Of a DNA stretch of 64,000 nucleotides, positions 50,125 through 61,506 are shown piece after piece. A program made the translations under genes and the position numbers. Below the pieces are notes generated by a model that was not told the DNA's origin, made no database searches, and was given only the letters and a program-made list of their open reading frames with translations. Source of the DNA: Gautieria morchelliformis (lineage: Eukaryota; Basidiomycota; Agaricomycetes; Gomphales; Gomphaceae); assembly GCA_015179125.1 (NCBI GenBank), contig WHVA01000002.1:186001-250000 (forward strand). The letters are read 5' to 3'. Positions within the stretch are counted from its first letter, which is position 1. Each line of letters opens with the position of its first letter.

Positions 50125-50520
50125 TGTAAAGGTAACTCTTCCTAGACAGTGGAACTCATGCAGTCTGGCAGAGGCGGGTCCAAAGAGATGAATAAGAGCT
50201 ATCTATAACATACAACTCACTTGGCAGAGGAGGATCCAAAGAGGAAAAGCTAAGGTCCTCCACTGCCAGAACACTACTTATATACCCTGTGCCCATGATT
50301 GAAGTCAGGGATGCCTGCTCCACTCCTGATGTAAGTCCAAACCTCTGTGGCATTCACTTAACACATGCGACTCAGCCCACAACCATGGTGCCACTGGAAT
50401 AGTTATTGAAGCTGAAGGCTCGGGAGCTCAGCTCTGCCTGAGGGATGTGCTTGGGTTGGATCCGGACCTCAGGTTGGGACTTTGAGACCAGAAATGGACT
50501 GGAGAGGGGTTCCCCTAACA
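50125..50520 (-). repeat. 3' LTR of the chromovirus (family C)
   Basis: 396 bases; read on the minus strand it starts TGTTAGGGGAACC and ends CTTTACA. It contains the promoter-like string ctacttatatac. It pairs with 53182-54067. Confidence 0.85.
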
Positions 50521-51820
50521 TCACCCCTCCTCTAGAGTGCTGCATCCTCAAAGCATGGGACATGATTGATTGGAAAGCCATCAATCTGATGGCTCCTGGG
50601 TGGGTCTGGTAGAATTCCCACACCTTGGCCGGTGCATGGACATTGCCTTTAGAGACACAGGAGTTTTCCTCATACCTGTAGCCCTCTGACTTGATCAAGA
50701 ACTGGAGGCAGCCCTGTAGAAGGCAACTGTTGAGGATCTTGTCGACTATATATTGCTCCCCATCAACAATTTCCAGAGGTGGCAGGGGTCTAACTCTTTG
50801 GCCCAGGATCAGGCCTTCCAGGGCTGGGGGTGCTTTACGATGTTGAACACTGGGTGTAGCTGAGCCATCGATGCAGACAGGTGGAATCAGTATGTGTTCA
50901 TTCCAACCTTCTGGACTATCACAAAGGGGTGAGGGAACCAGTGCACAAGCTTAGCCTAGGGCTGAGTGGTCTGGATGTTGCTCACATAGAGGAAGACTCG
51001 GTGGCCAATGTTATATTCAGGGGTGGGGACCTGGCGTTGGTGGTAATACCAAGCCATGTCATCTTTGGCTTTGACAACCAACCATGCTTCCAAGAGTGAG
51101 GCTTCCATTCGGTCTCAGAACTTGTTCACGGTTTCCATCCAGAAGTCTGGCTGGTGGGGTTCAAAGCCAATCTGAGGGTGCTGACCGGTGTCAAGCATGA
51201 ACAGGGGGTCCTGCATTGCAGAGTGGAGGTGGTTGTACTGGAACTCTGTGAGCAGGGGGAGTTTGTCCTAGTTGTCCTGTCTCTCATTCATAAAGAGCTG
51301 AAGGTACTGTTCTAGCTCTTGGTTGACATGTTCAGTCTGCCGGTCTGCTTGTGGGTGGTATGCGATGGTCATGGTGAGCCAGATCCCAAGCATCTGGTAC
51401 AGTTCACAGGTTAGCTCAACCATCAACTGGAGGCCCCAGTCAGAAACTACCTGGTGTAGAAGTCCATGCAGTTTCCAGATGTTCCCAAGGAACAGGCATG
51501 CTGCCCTGAGGCCCATTACAGTGGTCCCACCAAGACTCTGGAACTGGAAGAGGGAGCATCTCACCCATTGGGGGCTGATGCTGGGCTTTGGTGCACAGGC
51601 AGAGGTCGCAGGACTTCACATACTGGCTGATGTATTGTGACATCTGTGGCCACCAGTAGTTCTGTACCACTAGTTCCAATGTTTGACTTACTTTGATACT
51701 TACTTTCCGACTTCTGACTTCTGATCTGAAAAACTTGGCATGATAGTTCATCGGGGGTGCAACACATGAGTTGAAGCCGCTCTCCTTTCTAGTTCCGACT
51801 TCTGGGATTTGCAATACGTA
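50521..51820 (-). pseudogene. Chromovirus integrase and chromodomain, degenerate
   Basis: Zinc-binding part: LELVVQNYWWPQMSQYISQY then CDLCLCTKAQHQPP. Core: VSDWGLQLMVELTCELYQML and TIAYHPQADRQTEHVNQELE QYLQLF, the usual SDRG.QF and AYHPQTDGQTERVN with changes. Near 50740-50600 the sequence IVDGEQYIVDKILNS, LQFLIKSEGYRYEENS, VWEFYQTHPGAI matches the chromodomain that targets chromoviruses to heterochromatin. Frameshifts and stops separate the parts. Confidence 0.82.
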
Positions 51821-52399
51821 ACAACAAAATCCACTGCTGCTTCCTCTGCATTGCCAGTCCCCTCTTGTACCTTGAGTTCCTACCAGCCTCAGGATTTGCT
51901 TGGCTTACACCAACCAGAGTGAGGAGCTCAGGGATAATTTTTAGTTTCTCCTATAGGGTCATGGTCTGGAGATCGAAGGCCTGAGGGCATTCCTGAGTAT
52001 AGTGACTGGGTTTGCGGCATTGGTAGCAGGTTATCGAGGGGTGGCCGCTTCACTGTATGCAGTCCACGTCCATTGGGGCCAGGCCATCCTTTGGAGTCAC
52101 TGGGCTGTGGCTTGCTTGGGCATCCAGAACAGGGCTTTGGCATTGAACGTCCAGGCAACTGCCACCTTTGGGAATGTGCCAGTGGTGCAGATAGGTCTGC
52201 CTGTGCCTTGGCTCATCTTGAGGAATGTATCATTTGCATCTTGGTTCCAGGACACTTTCTACATTGGCTTGTATCACCCTTCAGGATCATCAAAATCCAG
52301 GGCTCCATCTCCAAGTAGGGTGACCTTATTCTGCAGACTCAGGTTTAATCCCTGACAGAACTTGATGACTTTCATCTTGTTATCATCGTATTCTGCCAG

Positions 52400-52830
52400 G
52401 TCGATCAGCTCCTAGAACTGGTTAATATATTCATCAATCAGGTCCTTGGCCTGGTACCAGCCAGTCCCATTGAGCGTGGTGAGGGCGGTGAGCTGTTCGT
52501 TCCTTGGGCAGAACTGGTCTATGAACTCCTTCTCAAAATCTGCCCAAGTCTGGAAGTGCAGGGCCCAGGTTTTTGCCTCGGCATGGAGGACTTGGTTTGC
52601 AAAGTGTGCAGCTCGGCCGGATTTGAAAAATAACAGGGCCCAGTGGATGTGGGGGTGGTCTGAGATGAACATGTCTCCACTAACCACAAAATACAGGGCT
52701 AAGGTATTCAGGAAGGCTAGGCCCCGAGCTTGTTCACCATCAAAATCTGAGGGTGTTGTTGGTTTGACCCTTCCCCATTTTGGTCCTGCTGCCAGCCAAT
52801 TGGCTTCTTCTTTCAAATCTTCGAAACCCC
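52400..52830 (-). pseudogene. Chromovirus gag
   Basis: Minus strand: PTTPSDFDGEQARGLAFLNT, ALYFVVSGDMFISDHPHIHW, ALLFFKSGRAAHFANQVLHA, TWADFEKEFIDQFCPRNEQL, then LNGTGWYQAKDLIDEYINQF. This is the retrotransposon gag (capsid) domain of Ty3/Gypsy elements. A degenerate continuation towards 51950 includes a CxxC-like nucleocapsid region that I could not place exactly. Confidence 0.82.
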
Positions 52831-53181
52831 TGAAATCTTCAGTTCACACCTCTTCTCTTCTTGGCTCTTGGGCAGTTGATGTCACATCTAGTTTCATCAT
52901 GATGAGTGTAGTGTATTTGCTATCTCCTCATTCTTCACTTGAATGGTTTGGAGCTCCTCTTTGATATTCCCGATCTGTTCAGACTGATCCATCACCATGG
53001 GATTCTAAGGGACACTTGGGGCCTGGCTTGGAGCCAAAGGAATGATGCCGAAGGAGGGGGTGTTGGGTGCGGTATGCTTGGTGGGAGTTCCAAAATCCAA
53101 CTTGGATTCGCTGATACCAAAGTTGCCTATGGCGTTACTACATGACCTGACCACTGGTCCTTAGGGAGGCGCTTTTCCTGC

Positions 53182-54067
53182 TGTAAGGGCAACTCTCCCT
53201 AGACAGTGGAACTCACATGGTCTGGCAGAGGTGTAGAGGACAGGAATTATAGGCAGTAGGAATGGACTTCTTGCTCAAAAGAATAGACTAGAAATTAATT
53301 CACTCTCTCAGTGAATTTAGTTGTCACTGTATAAATATATTATACACTACCTAGAAATTAATTCACTACAGAGGATTTCTAGGTCAATAAATCGAAAGAA
53401 TGCTAGACTAATTTACTTGCCTCTCTCAGTGAATTTAGTTGTCACTGAGAGAGGGGGAAATTGTTTCACTGCGCATGTACTACTACCCGGCCCTTTAGCG
53501 CCCAAGAGCTCACGCGTCGAAGTCATTTCAGACTCTGCTGGGTGCAGCCGCTTGTGAAAGTAGGAATAACAAAATGAAATAGAGAGACAGGGAGTGAGTG
53601 GAAAATTTCGAAAATAACCAAAGAAATGGATGCATAATACAAGAACAAAATGAGAAGAAATTGAGAAACCACACAACAAATTGGATATATTATGCTTGAT
53701 TTTGGTGCAGGAGCATCAATGCACCCAACAAGAGGAGGATCCAAAGAGATGAATAAGAGCTATCTACATGACATACAACTCACCTGGCAGAGGAGGATCC
53801 AAAGAGGAAAAGCTAACGTCCTCTGCTGCCAGCACACTACTTATATACCTTGCACCTCTGATTGTAGTCAGGGATGCCCACTCCACTCCTGATGTAAGTC
53901 TGAACCTCTGCAGCACTGGCTTAATACATGCGATTCAGCCCACAACCCCAGCACCACTCTGGGATAGTTGCCGAAGGTGAAGGCCTGGGAGCTCTGCCCT
54001 CAGGACCAGACCTCAGGTCAGAACCAAAGCCAAGACCAGAAATGCACTCCAGAGGGGGTTTCTGACA
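53182..54067 (-). repeat. 5' LTR of the chromovirus, split by a solo LTR
   Basis: 53182-53231 and 53731-54067 together match the 3' LTR (tctggcagagg | agaggaggatccaaagagatg). The 499-base insertion between them is listed separately. Confidence 0.85.
53227..53735 (+). mobile_element. Solo LTR (family D) inside the chromovirus LTR
   Basis: 53232-53730, TGTAGAGGACAGG to CACCCAACA, flanked by the exact duplication AGAGG (53227-53231, 53731-53735). Its first 200 bases match the Copia fragment at 13852-13650, so it belongs to a Copia lineage. It contains repeated ctctctcagtgaatttagttgtcact units. Confidence 0.82.
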
Positions 54068-54441
54068 GAAGGGTGATAAGTCTAACAGAGGCAGATGATG
54101 CCAAAATAAACAAATCATGACAGACCAGCAGGGCTTTAAAGTGTTACTGGCTAGCACTCGGTGTGGTGGCTTGGAACCTTTAGAACCACAATTTAGGAAT
54201 TTAGTCACATAAAGTCACCCGATGTGACTCACTGCAAATGTAGATGGTGCCAACACATGTGAATGTCAATCCAGCCATGGATGCTGTTGTAAATACTTGA
54301 CCGATCACCGACCCTTTGTCCTCTTCACACATTGTTCCCTTTGTGCAGTTTCTTTTGTGTTTCATCCCATTGTTTCATCCCATTGTTCTATTCCTCTTTT
54401 AGTGTACAAAGGGACTCTCTAGCTAGTATAAGTAGAGCAGG

Positions 54442-55662
54442 CTTGTTGTCAAGATTGGTTTTTAGGCATTAATATCGTGTATTAGTGAACACAGTGAATG
54501 CCCGAATAACTTGTGTGAATAAGTATGCCGTTCGGCGAATAGGTGAACCAACAAATGTTCACAAGATAAGAGGGTTGCCCGAATGGAGCTCACCCTATCT
54601 ACAGTCGTAGCGAAATAGCCCGTGACACTTGGCGATGTAATGTGCAAGGTGTCACGGAAGGTCTGTCTAAGTAGTGACAATCCCTTCGCCGACAGCACAG
54701 ATAATGGTTCGAAGGCTAAGGTAATGTAGATGAAGTATGAGAACTCACCAGTGATGCCTAAGTCCTCTTCTGGTCGAAGATAGAAATCTACAGGAGGAGA
54801 CTCAAGACGATGCTCACAGCGAGGTCAAGTTTGCACAAGATGGACGTATGATAATTGAACTGGGGAATATACATGCGAATGTGAACTACTTATATTGAAT
54901 GCTCATAAGGTATCAGCGAATAGGAAAGAGGCCGTCCCGAGTTAGGGTTGGATAGGGGTGCGCAGTCATGATACAACATAGATGAAATAAACATACAATA
55001 GAGTGAGAGAAGAGGGAGAACATGAAACGACAGAGTGTAAAGGTGGCAAAGGCACCTATGTACAAAATCATGTCTTGGGACCCGTATATTCGCCGCCCTG
55101 CATGGACTCTTCGTCTACTGGGTTGATCCCACAGGACCTACGGGTAGGACGTCCTGCGAACACATCCTGCTCATATGAACACCTAAAGGGGTTGAATCGA
55201 GAAGCTGATGGAGCTACTGATGAGCCATCATGCCAGGTAGGGGATGTCGATCGTGTTTTGATGGTATGCCTGCTGGCGAATGATGTGAGCAGCAAATGGC
55301 TGTTCAGTGAAATAGAATGATCATCGAAGAGCCGTGGCTCAAGGGGAGGGCGAAGCCGTGTGAACAGAGAGGAGGACTGGGAAAACAGATAATAGGGATA
55401 ACTGGGTATAGGGAATAAAATGAGTTGCACCATCCGATCAGAGGTTTGAGCCACGGAGGTGAGGGGGCCCGTGGTGGGCAATCGAGTCTGGGAGGAGGTG
55501 TTGATCAAGTCCAGGTAGCGCTGCTACCTGCGAATGGTGCAAAAGGAATGATGCAAAACCCAATAAATGTTTGGCGCATTTGGCGAGGAGTGAACAGGGA
55601 GAACGTAGAAGTGGGGTGTCGAGGTTACTGGGTATACAAAATAGACGGGTCATGACACTTGT
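54442..55662 (+). mobile_element. Solo LTR, family B, copy 2
   Basis: 54447-55657 (1,211 bases) starts TGTCAAGATTGG and ends GTCATGACA, flanked by the exact duplication CTTGT (54442-54446, 55658-55662). Same family as 18396-19640. It lies in what appears to be the LTR of Copia element E. Confidence 0.88.
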
Positions 55663-55785
55663 ACGATGGCCCCTCAGCTTCATCTAATGTCGTCTTAGGT
55701 ATTTGCTTCTTCCCACTAATAACATCAGCTTCGTCTGATGTCATCTTAGCCTTAGAGTCATTTTCTCAGACCTCTGCACCTACAG

Positions 55786-55798
55786 GTTATGGGCCCCA
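55786..55798 (+). promoter_or_regulatory. Primer-binding site of Copia E
   Basis: GGTTATGGGCCCC after the LTR end ...CCTACA; identical core to the site at 9152, again matching the initiator tRNA-Met anticodon region. Confidence 0.7.
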
Positions 55799-55893
55799 CA
55801 CTCTAAATCGCCCTAACTGATACCACCTTTGGACAAGCGCACTCTGGCTATCTCGACCATGCACAAACTCTTGCCTATTGTCTGATCCCTATC

Positions 55894-56641
55894 ATGACCA
55901 ACTTTGCCATCTTGCGACCATCCATAATGGTTGAGAAGTTCGATGGTACAAACTGGCGCACCTGGTCTTTTGGTATCCGTGCCAGTCTACTCTTCACCAA
56001 TGCACTCGGTATTCCTGACAGCACCGAGACCATCCTGACAAAATCATCACCGCCAACCAATGAAGAGCTTGTGAAACTTGAGGACTTTCACAAGCGCTCT
56101 CGTCAGGGCCTGTCCATAGTTCTGTCGACTTGCCACCCCTCAGTTTACCAATCTCTTGACCTTGCAAAATTGCTACGTGAAAGTTGGGTCTCACTCTCTG
56201 ATAGGTATGGCACCACCACCGACTTGGGTCGACTTCAACAAGTATATTTCGACCAAAGTCACTACCGACACACCTCTTACCAAACAGATCGACGGCATGT
56301 CAGAACTCTGCACCCACATCGTTGCATCTGGACTTGCCATTAGCGACTCTTTCCATGCCCTCTTCGTCATCCAGGCCCTTCCCACCTCATATGAAGTTGT
56401 CCAGCAAACCATCCTCGCTACCGTCACTGACTTCAAAAACATCTCGTGGTCTAACATACACACTCGTATCCTATCCGAAGAGCTTCGTCAAGGTTCACAA
56501 GTCAAAGTAAGTGCAATCGCTGTAGGTGGCAAAAAGAAGAAAGACACCTGCAACTACTACAAGGGAGCTGGACATTGGGAAAAAGATTGCCAATGCAAGG
56601 CTCGCGGCCTCTCACGAGAGGAGGCCCAGTCCGAGGCATGA
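55894..56641 (+). pseudogene. Copia E gag, frameshifted
   Basis: FDGTNWRTWSFGIRASLLF and LRESWVSLSDRYGTTTDLGR, then a frame change near 56200, then FNKYISTKVTTDTPLTKQID, FHALFVIQALPTSYEVVQQT and the knuckle CNYYKGAGHWEKDC. The second Cys of the CCHC knuckle is Tyr. Stop at 56639-56641. Confidence 0.8.
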
Positions 56642-57787
56642 AAAGGAAAGGGAAAGAAAAAGGAGAAAAAGGATAAGGGGACGGTGCCCTCAGTGAGCGC
56701 CGTTATATCAGACAATCCTGACTCAGTTGTTCAGGCAGCACCTGTATCTATCACTGTGACCCCAAACCCGATTTCTTGGAATACCGTTCACTTCCCACAC
56801 CCAGACGTGCATACCTCACTGATAAAATCACCTTTGTCTCCTTCATCGGCATAGGCACGGTCACTGGATCATCAAGAGTCAATGGCCAAGAACGGAAAAT
56901 TGCCCTCCATGATGTGCTGCACGCACCTAAGATTGGAGGAAGGTTTTTCAGCATGCGGAAAATCAGTTTAAGAGGATTTACAACAGCTTTTTTGGACTCT
57001 AAAGCTACGATATCAAAGGATGGAACAGTCCTTGTGGAAGGACAGGCAAATGGACAGGACTACTGGCTCTCCTTGCAAACCAATGCCCCATCCGTGTCAC
57101 ATATCGGCACCACCCCACTCAACATCATCCATGCTCAACTTGGACATCTTTCTTGGTCATCTTTGCGGCACATCGATGACAAGATTGAGTCAAGTACGAG
57201 GCACACACTAGCTACATGTGAAGGCTGTCTACTAGGAAGTCTACCCGTCGAAGGTTTGTTCCCTCTACTCATCGCTGCACTGAACCTTTTGCGCTCGTCC
57301 ATATGGACCTAGCTGGCCCCATGAATACCTGCTCAGTCCAAGGTCACTACTACCACTTTATCTTAGTTGATGACTATACATGACACAAATGGATTTACTT
57401 CTTAACGGCAGGGAGTGATACCTTTGCACAGTTCAAGAATTTCCACGCATTAGTCAGAAACTATTATAACAGATCGCTCAGAGCCATACGCACTGATCGC
57501 AGGGGGGAGTTCCTATCACTGGAATTTACTCAGTACCTGGAAAAACAAGGTATACACCATAGTCTCACTGCACCAAACACATCTCAGCAGAACGGAGTTG
57601 CCGAACGGGCAAACTGAACAATAGCTGAGGTGGCCCAAGCAATGTTGTACAGTGTAGGCATATCACAAGGGTTCTGGGAATTCGAAGTGGGCACCGTGGT
57701 ACATGTTCAAAACCGAGCCCCATCTCACATTATCTCAAATATTTCCCCATACACTGGAGGCATTGCAAAATTTCCTGATTGTGGAAA
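56642..57787 (+). pseudogene. Copia E protease and integrase part
   Basis: Protease trace: VHFPHPDVHTSLI and VNGQERKIALHDVLHAPKIG with frameshifts; the DSGA motif is not seen. GAG-pre-integrase: LNIIHAQLGHLSWSSLRHID, TCEGCLLG. Integrase: FALVHMDLAGPMNTCSVQGH, FILVDDYT, RAIRTDRRGEFLSLEFTQYL, then NTSQQNGVAERAN and VGTVVHVQNRAPSH. Stops are present (for example in DDYT*HKW and ERAN*TI). It ends at the Helitron 5' end. Confidence 0.8.
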
Positions 57788-58024
57788 TCTATAGTATAAA
57801 GTTGCTGGGAGGGTGGTTGTGGGTGTTTTATGTAATAATGTTACGTAATTTGCTGAGTTTGAACGCGAGCGGCGCAGCCGCGAGCGACCAAGCAGCGTTC
57901 CTGGTCACGTGACCAGTTCGCGTCCAATGCGACTGCGCGCGCACCCACCTTCCCTCAATCCTCCTGTTGGCATTTCCTCTGGCTCAAATGGTGGCAACCT
58001 CTGGCTCTCCTGCCCACTGTCTCT

Positions 58025-58190
58025 GTGCCTGCTGGATCTGTCTGTCTGCTGCTGGATTTGTCTGTCTGCTGCTGGATCTGTTCTGGTGCTGGATCTCTGT
58101 GTCTGCTACTGGATCTTTGTGTCTGCTGCTGGCTGTCTCTGTGTCTGGCTCTCTCTGTGTCTGTTACTGGGGCTGTATGTCTCTTTACAG
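58025..58190 (+). repeat. Short tandem repeat in Helitron 1
   Basis: Imperfect units of ctgtctgctgctggat(c/t)t, repeated about eight times. Confidence 0.8.
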
Positions 58191-58214
58191 CCCCCTCAGG
58201 TAAATATTGTTAAT

Positions 58215-59480
58215 ACTTTCGCTTTTTTATCCTCTTTTGACTTCTTTTCAGCCTAGGCTGCTCCTCTCATTGCCTCTCACCTTTCTGGATGGTAATTAGT
58301 GGCTCTGGTGAGTTTTTTCCTATCATACCTATCATTTCTTCCAATAATTTTCGCTTTTTTATCCTCTTTTTGTCTTCTTTTCAGCCCCCTCTCTCAATGC
58401 CTCCCACCTTGCCTGTCTGATATTGCTGCATCTGGTGTGTGTCTTGCTATCATGGTTTGATATTTATTAGAATCAGCTGCTCTCCATGGTAAATATTGCT
58501 ATTTCTTGCTATAATTTTCGCTTTTTTAATCTCTTTTTGACTTCTTTTCAGCTTAGGTTGCTCCTCTCATTGCCTCCACCTTTCTTGGTCATCACTCCTG
58601 CCTCCTGTGTGTTCTTTCCTCATCATATTTCTTCCACTAATTTTCGCTTTTTTATCCTCTTTTTGCCATCTTTTCAGCCCAGGTTCCTCCTCTCAGTGCT
58701 TCCCACATTTCCTGTCTGCCATTGCTGCATCTGATATGTGTCTTGCTATCATATTTGTTTTGTTTTGACATTTATTAGAATCAGCTTCTCTCCATGGTAA
58801 ATATTTCTATTTCTTGCTATAATTTTCGCTTTTTTAATCTCTGTTTGACTCCTTTTCATCCTATTTTCCTCCTCTCATTGCCTCCCACCTTTCTTGATGG
58901 TCATTACTGGCTCTGGTGTGTTTTTTCCTATCATATCTATCATTTCTTCCAATAATTTTCGCTTTTTTATACCCTTTTTGCCTTTTTTTCAGCCCATGTT
59001 CCTCCCCTCAGTGCCTCCCACCTTGCCTATCTGCCATTGCTGCATCTGGTGTGTTTCTTCCTATCATATTTATGTTGTTTTGATATTTATTATGATCAGC
59101 TTCTCTCCCTGGTATTTCTTGCAATAATTTTCGCTTTTTTAACCTCTTTTTGACTGCTTTTCAGCCTATGTTGCTCCTCTCATTGCCTCCCACCTTTCTT
59201 GGCCATCATTACTGGCTCTGGTGTGTTTTTTTCCTTATCATATCTGTCATTTCTTCCAATAATTTTCGCTTTTTTATTCTCTTTTGGCCTTCTTTTCAGC
59301 CCAGGTTCCTCTCAGTGCCTCCCACCTTGCCTATCTGCCATTTATGTTGTTTTGATATTTATTAGGATCAGCTTCTATCTGTGGTGTTTCTTCCTGTAAT
59401 TTTCGCTTTTCTGACCTCCTTTTGACTTCTTTTCAGCCCAGGTTGCTCCTCTCATTGCCTCCCACCTTTCCTGCTCATCA
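58215..59480 (+). repeat. Imperfect repeat array with TTTTCGCTTTTTT motif (Helitron 1)
   Basis: Units of about 130-170 bases, in an alternating pattern, each containing attttcgcttttttatcctctttttg followed by a polypyrimidine stretch ending ttttcagcc(c)agg. About nine copies of the ttttcgctttttt core (58219, 58349, 58508, 58634, 58826, 58956, 59127, 59267 and a variant near 59400). A stray copy at about 60306 follows the inserted LTR. The long reading frames here are by-products. Confidence 0.82.
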
Positions 59481-59514
59481 TTACTGCATCTGGTGTGTTT
59501 TTTTCTGTCATTTC

Positions 59515-60282
59515 TGTCGCGAGGAGAGACTTAGCAGCTACGGACGTTCATTTCACTTGATTTAATTAATGACTTCACGCACACGACTAATGATTCACAA
59601 TGTTCACTATAATGACTTCTATTCATGACTACTCTAACGACCTATCACTTACTATCCACATTCAATCCCATTTTGAGCACTGCGAGACACATGCATACAC
59701 ACCCAAACCATCGAGACAAGAGTCAACAACACAAACACATACTGACACTCACTGAGTCGAGCCAAGCGCAATACGCCACTACCGAGTACTTAGATCCATA
59801 CAACAAGTCGAGTCGAGGCACAAGCACAATTGACATGCCAATTACCAGGGTGAACCGAGTCGATCCCATCTCACGATTAGGACGCACGACATACCTTCTC
59901 TCCACCATACTCGAGTCACATCTATTCTTCCTATTCCATTCCGCCTACCTTCCCGCCTCATCACTCGAGTCATCAAATGAGTACGCACCTTTCTATCCTA
60001 TGTCCAGGCGAGACCAAGCTGCCACGCTGATATACAGTGTCGGCAGAACACATGCACCCATTGTACAACCATTTCCTATCATCTCTGTTGTCCGTTCTAC
60101 GTGTCGAGACCCCTATCTGAGTTGTTATAAGTAGTATGAGATGTACAACTGAAAATATTCACAAACTTTTGATACTTCTTCGACTTCGAGATACTAAGTC
60201 AATCTCGCGCTTCTCGCAATCTCATCGCACTCAGCCTCAAGCTTAAGGCCACGATCACCTATTATATTTGAGTCAACCTACA
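59515..60282 (+). mobile_element. Possible solo LTR inserted in the Helitron 1 array
   Basis: About 770 bases unlike the surrounding array, starting TGTCGCGAGGAGAG and ending CAACCTACA, between ctgtcatttc and tctctgtcaatg. Flanks allow only an imperfect duplication (ttctg/ctctg if the borders shift slightly). It contains many gagtcga-type strings. Confidence 0.45.
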
Positions 60283-60576
60283 TCTCTGTCAATGTCTTGC
60301 AATAATTCTCGCTTTTTATCCCTTTTTGTATTTTATTTTATATGTATATACATATATGCTGTATAATTTAAAACATTGATATCAATAAATTTCTCTGAAT
60401 TGGCTAAAAATTGATGACAACAGCCCTGCCTGAAAATATGTGTCTATTTCTCTGTTATCCATTGTACAACCTTCTGACATTTATTTATTTTCACTTGCCC
60501 CTACAATAATTTCTTTCACTTTTATGCTCTTGTAGATACATTATAAACAAGTGACATGCTACAAACAAGGGAAATG

Positions 60577-60680
60577 CTACTTGGGGGACATGCTATGTAT
60601 GGGGGGCACCCTATGCATGGGGGCCACGCTATGCATGGGGGCCACGCTATGCATGGGGGGCACGCTATGCATGGGGACAT
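60577..60680 (+). repeat. Minisatellite in Helitron 1
   Basis: About five units of gggggccacgctatgcat with minor variants. Confidence 0.85.
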
Positions 60681-61244
60681 GCTACGCACACTATACTTGG
60701 GAGACATGCTACACTCAGGGAACACATGCCATACAGGGGGACATGCTACACATGATTGGCACACAGACATGGGAGAAATGTGTGGAGACATTACCTACCC
60801 AGATGTGTTACTTAGAGCTACTTTCAATCATGACAAGATATGTTTTACCCGAGTTTCATTTACCCAATGTATTTGACCTAACCCCTGGGCAAAGCACAGG
60901 TATCATCCACCCTGGCAGTGGTCCCAGCGCATCCAGGCTTATCCCACAGGTCCCTGTCAGTCTCAGGTCATCCAGGCTCACCCCACGGGTCCCCGGCAGT
61001 CCCTACGCAGTGCTGTGCCACATCCAGGCATATCCTGATGTACAGCACAGGGGCATGGTAGGAGTAGACTTGCAATATGCAGTATTTTCCCATGGGCAGT
61101 TTGATGTTGCACTAATTGGAACAAGTCCATGTTCTTTAATATTGTATAGAGGTATTGTTAAAGCCTGATTAAATATGTAGTTTGATTCCACCAAATAATT
61201 CTTTAATACTATTAACTACCCCTGTGCGATGTTAGCCTTAACTA

Positions 61245-61275
61245 ACCCGGTGCGAAGCACGGGTCAATTGGCTAG
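61245..61275 (+). promoter_or_regulatory. Helitron 3' terminus (hairpin plus CTAG)
   Basis: An 8-bp stem with one bulged G and a GAA loop, then CAATTGG, then CTAG. In known Helitrons the hairpin acts as the termination signal of rolling-circle transfer. Confidence 0.85.
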
Positions 61276-61506
61276 TCTATAGTATAAAGTTGCTGGAAGG
61301 GTGGTTGTGGGTGTTTTACGTAATAATGTTACGTAATTTGCTGAGTTTGAACGCGAGCGGCGCAGCCGCGAGCGCCGTTCCTAGCTGCACAGCCTGCTCT
61401 CTCTCTGTCTGCTACTGGCCTCCTCTGTGTCTGCTACGGGCTGTCTCTGCCTCCTGCCTGTCTCTCCTTGCCTCCATCCATTCCTGGCTGTCATCCCTGG
61501 CCCTGG

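Larger units (their letters stand above)
50120..54072 (-). mobile_element. Chromovirus (Ty3/Gypsy) with internal deletion
   Basis: 50125-54067 is bounded by LTRs and flanked by the exact duplication GAAGG (50120-50124, 54068-54072). On the minus strand: 5' LTR, gag, a gap where protease, RT and RNase H should be, integrase zinc finger and core, chromodomain, polypurine tract (AGAGGAGGGGTGA), 3' LTR. At about 3.4 kb without the later insertion it is too short to hold a full pol. Confidence 0.87.
54285..57787 (+). mobile_element. Copia retrotransposon E, truncated by a Helitron
   Basis: The LTR start TGTTGTAAATAC at 54285 is tentative. The LTR is interrupted by the family B solo LTR and ends CTGCACCTACA at 55785, followed by the primer site GGTTATGGGCCCC. 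Gag, protease and part of integrase follow. The element breaks off at 57787, exactly where a Helitron begins; the remainder would lie beyond the Helitrons, outside the window. Confidence 0.65.
57788..61275 (+). mobile_element. Helitron 1 (non-autonomous)
   Basis: The 5' end is TCTATAGTATAAAGTTGCTG, preceded by A. The 3' end is CTAG followed by T. A hairpin (61245-61264, ACCCG-g-TGC / GCACGGGT with GAA loop) stands 7 bases before CTAG. TC...hairpin...CTRR inserted between A and T with no target duplication is the Helitron signature. The interior is repeats plus a solo-LTR-like insertion; no RepHel gene is visible. Confidence 0.85.

Noticed and set aside
57909..59400. Open frames rich in Leu/Cys/Phe over the Helitron 1 array
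   Set aside because: By-products of the ctgtctgctgctgg and TTTTCGCTTTTTT repeats; overlapping in all frames.
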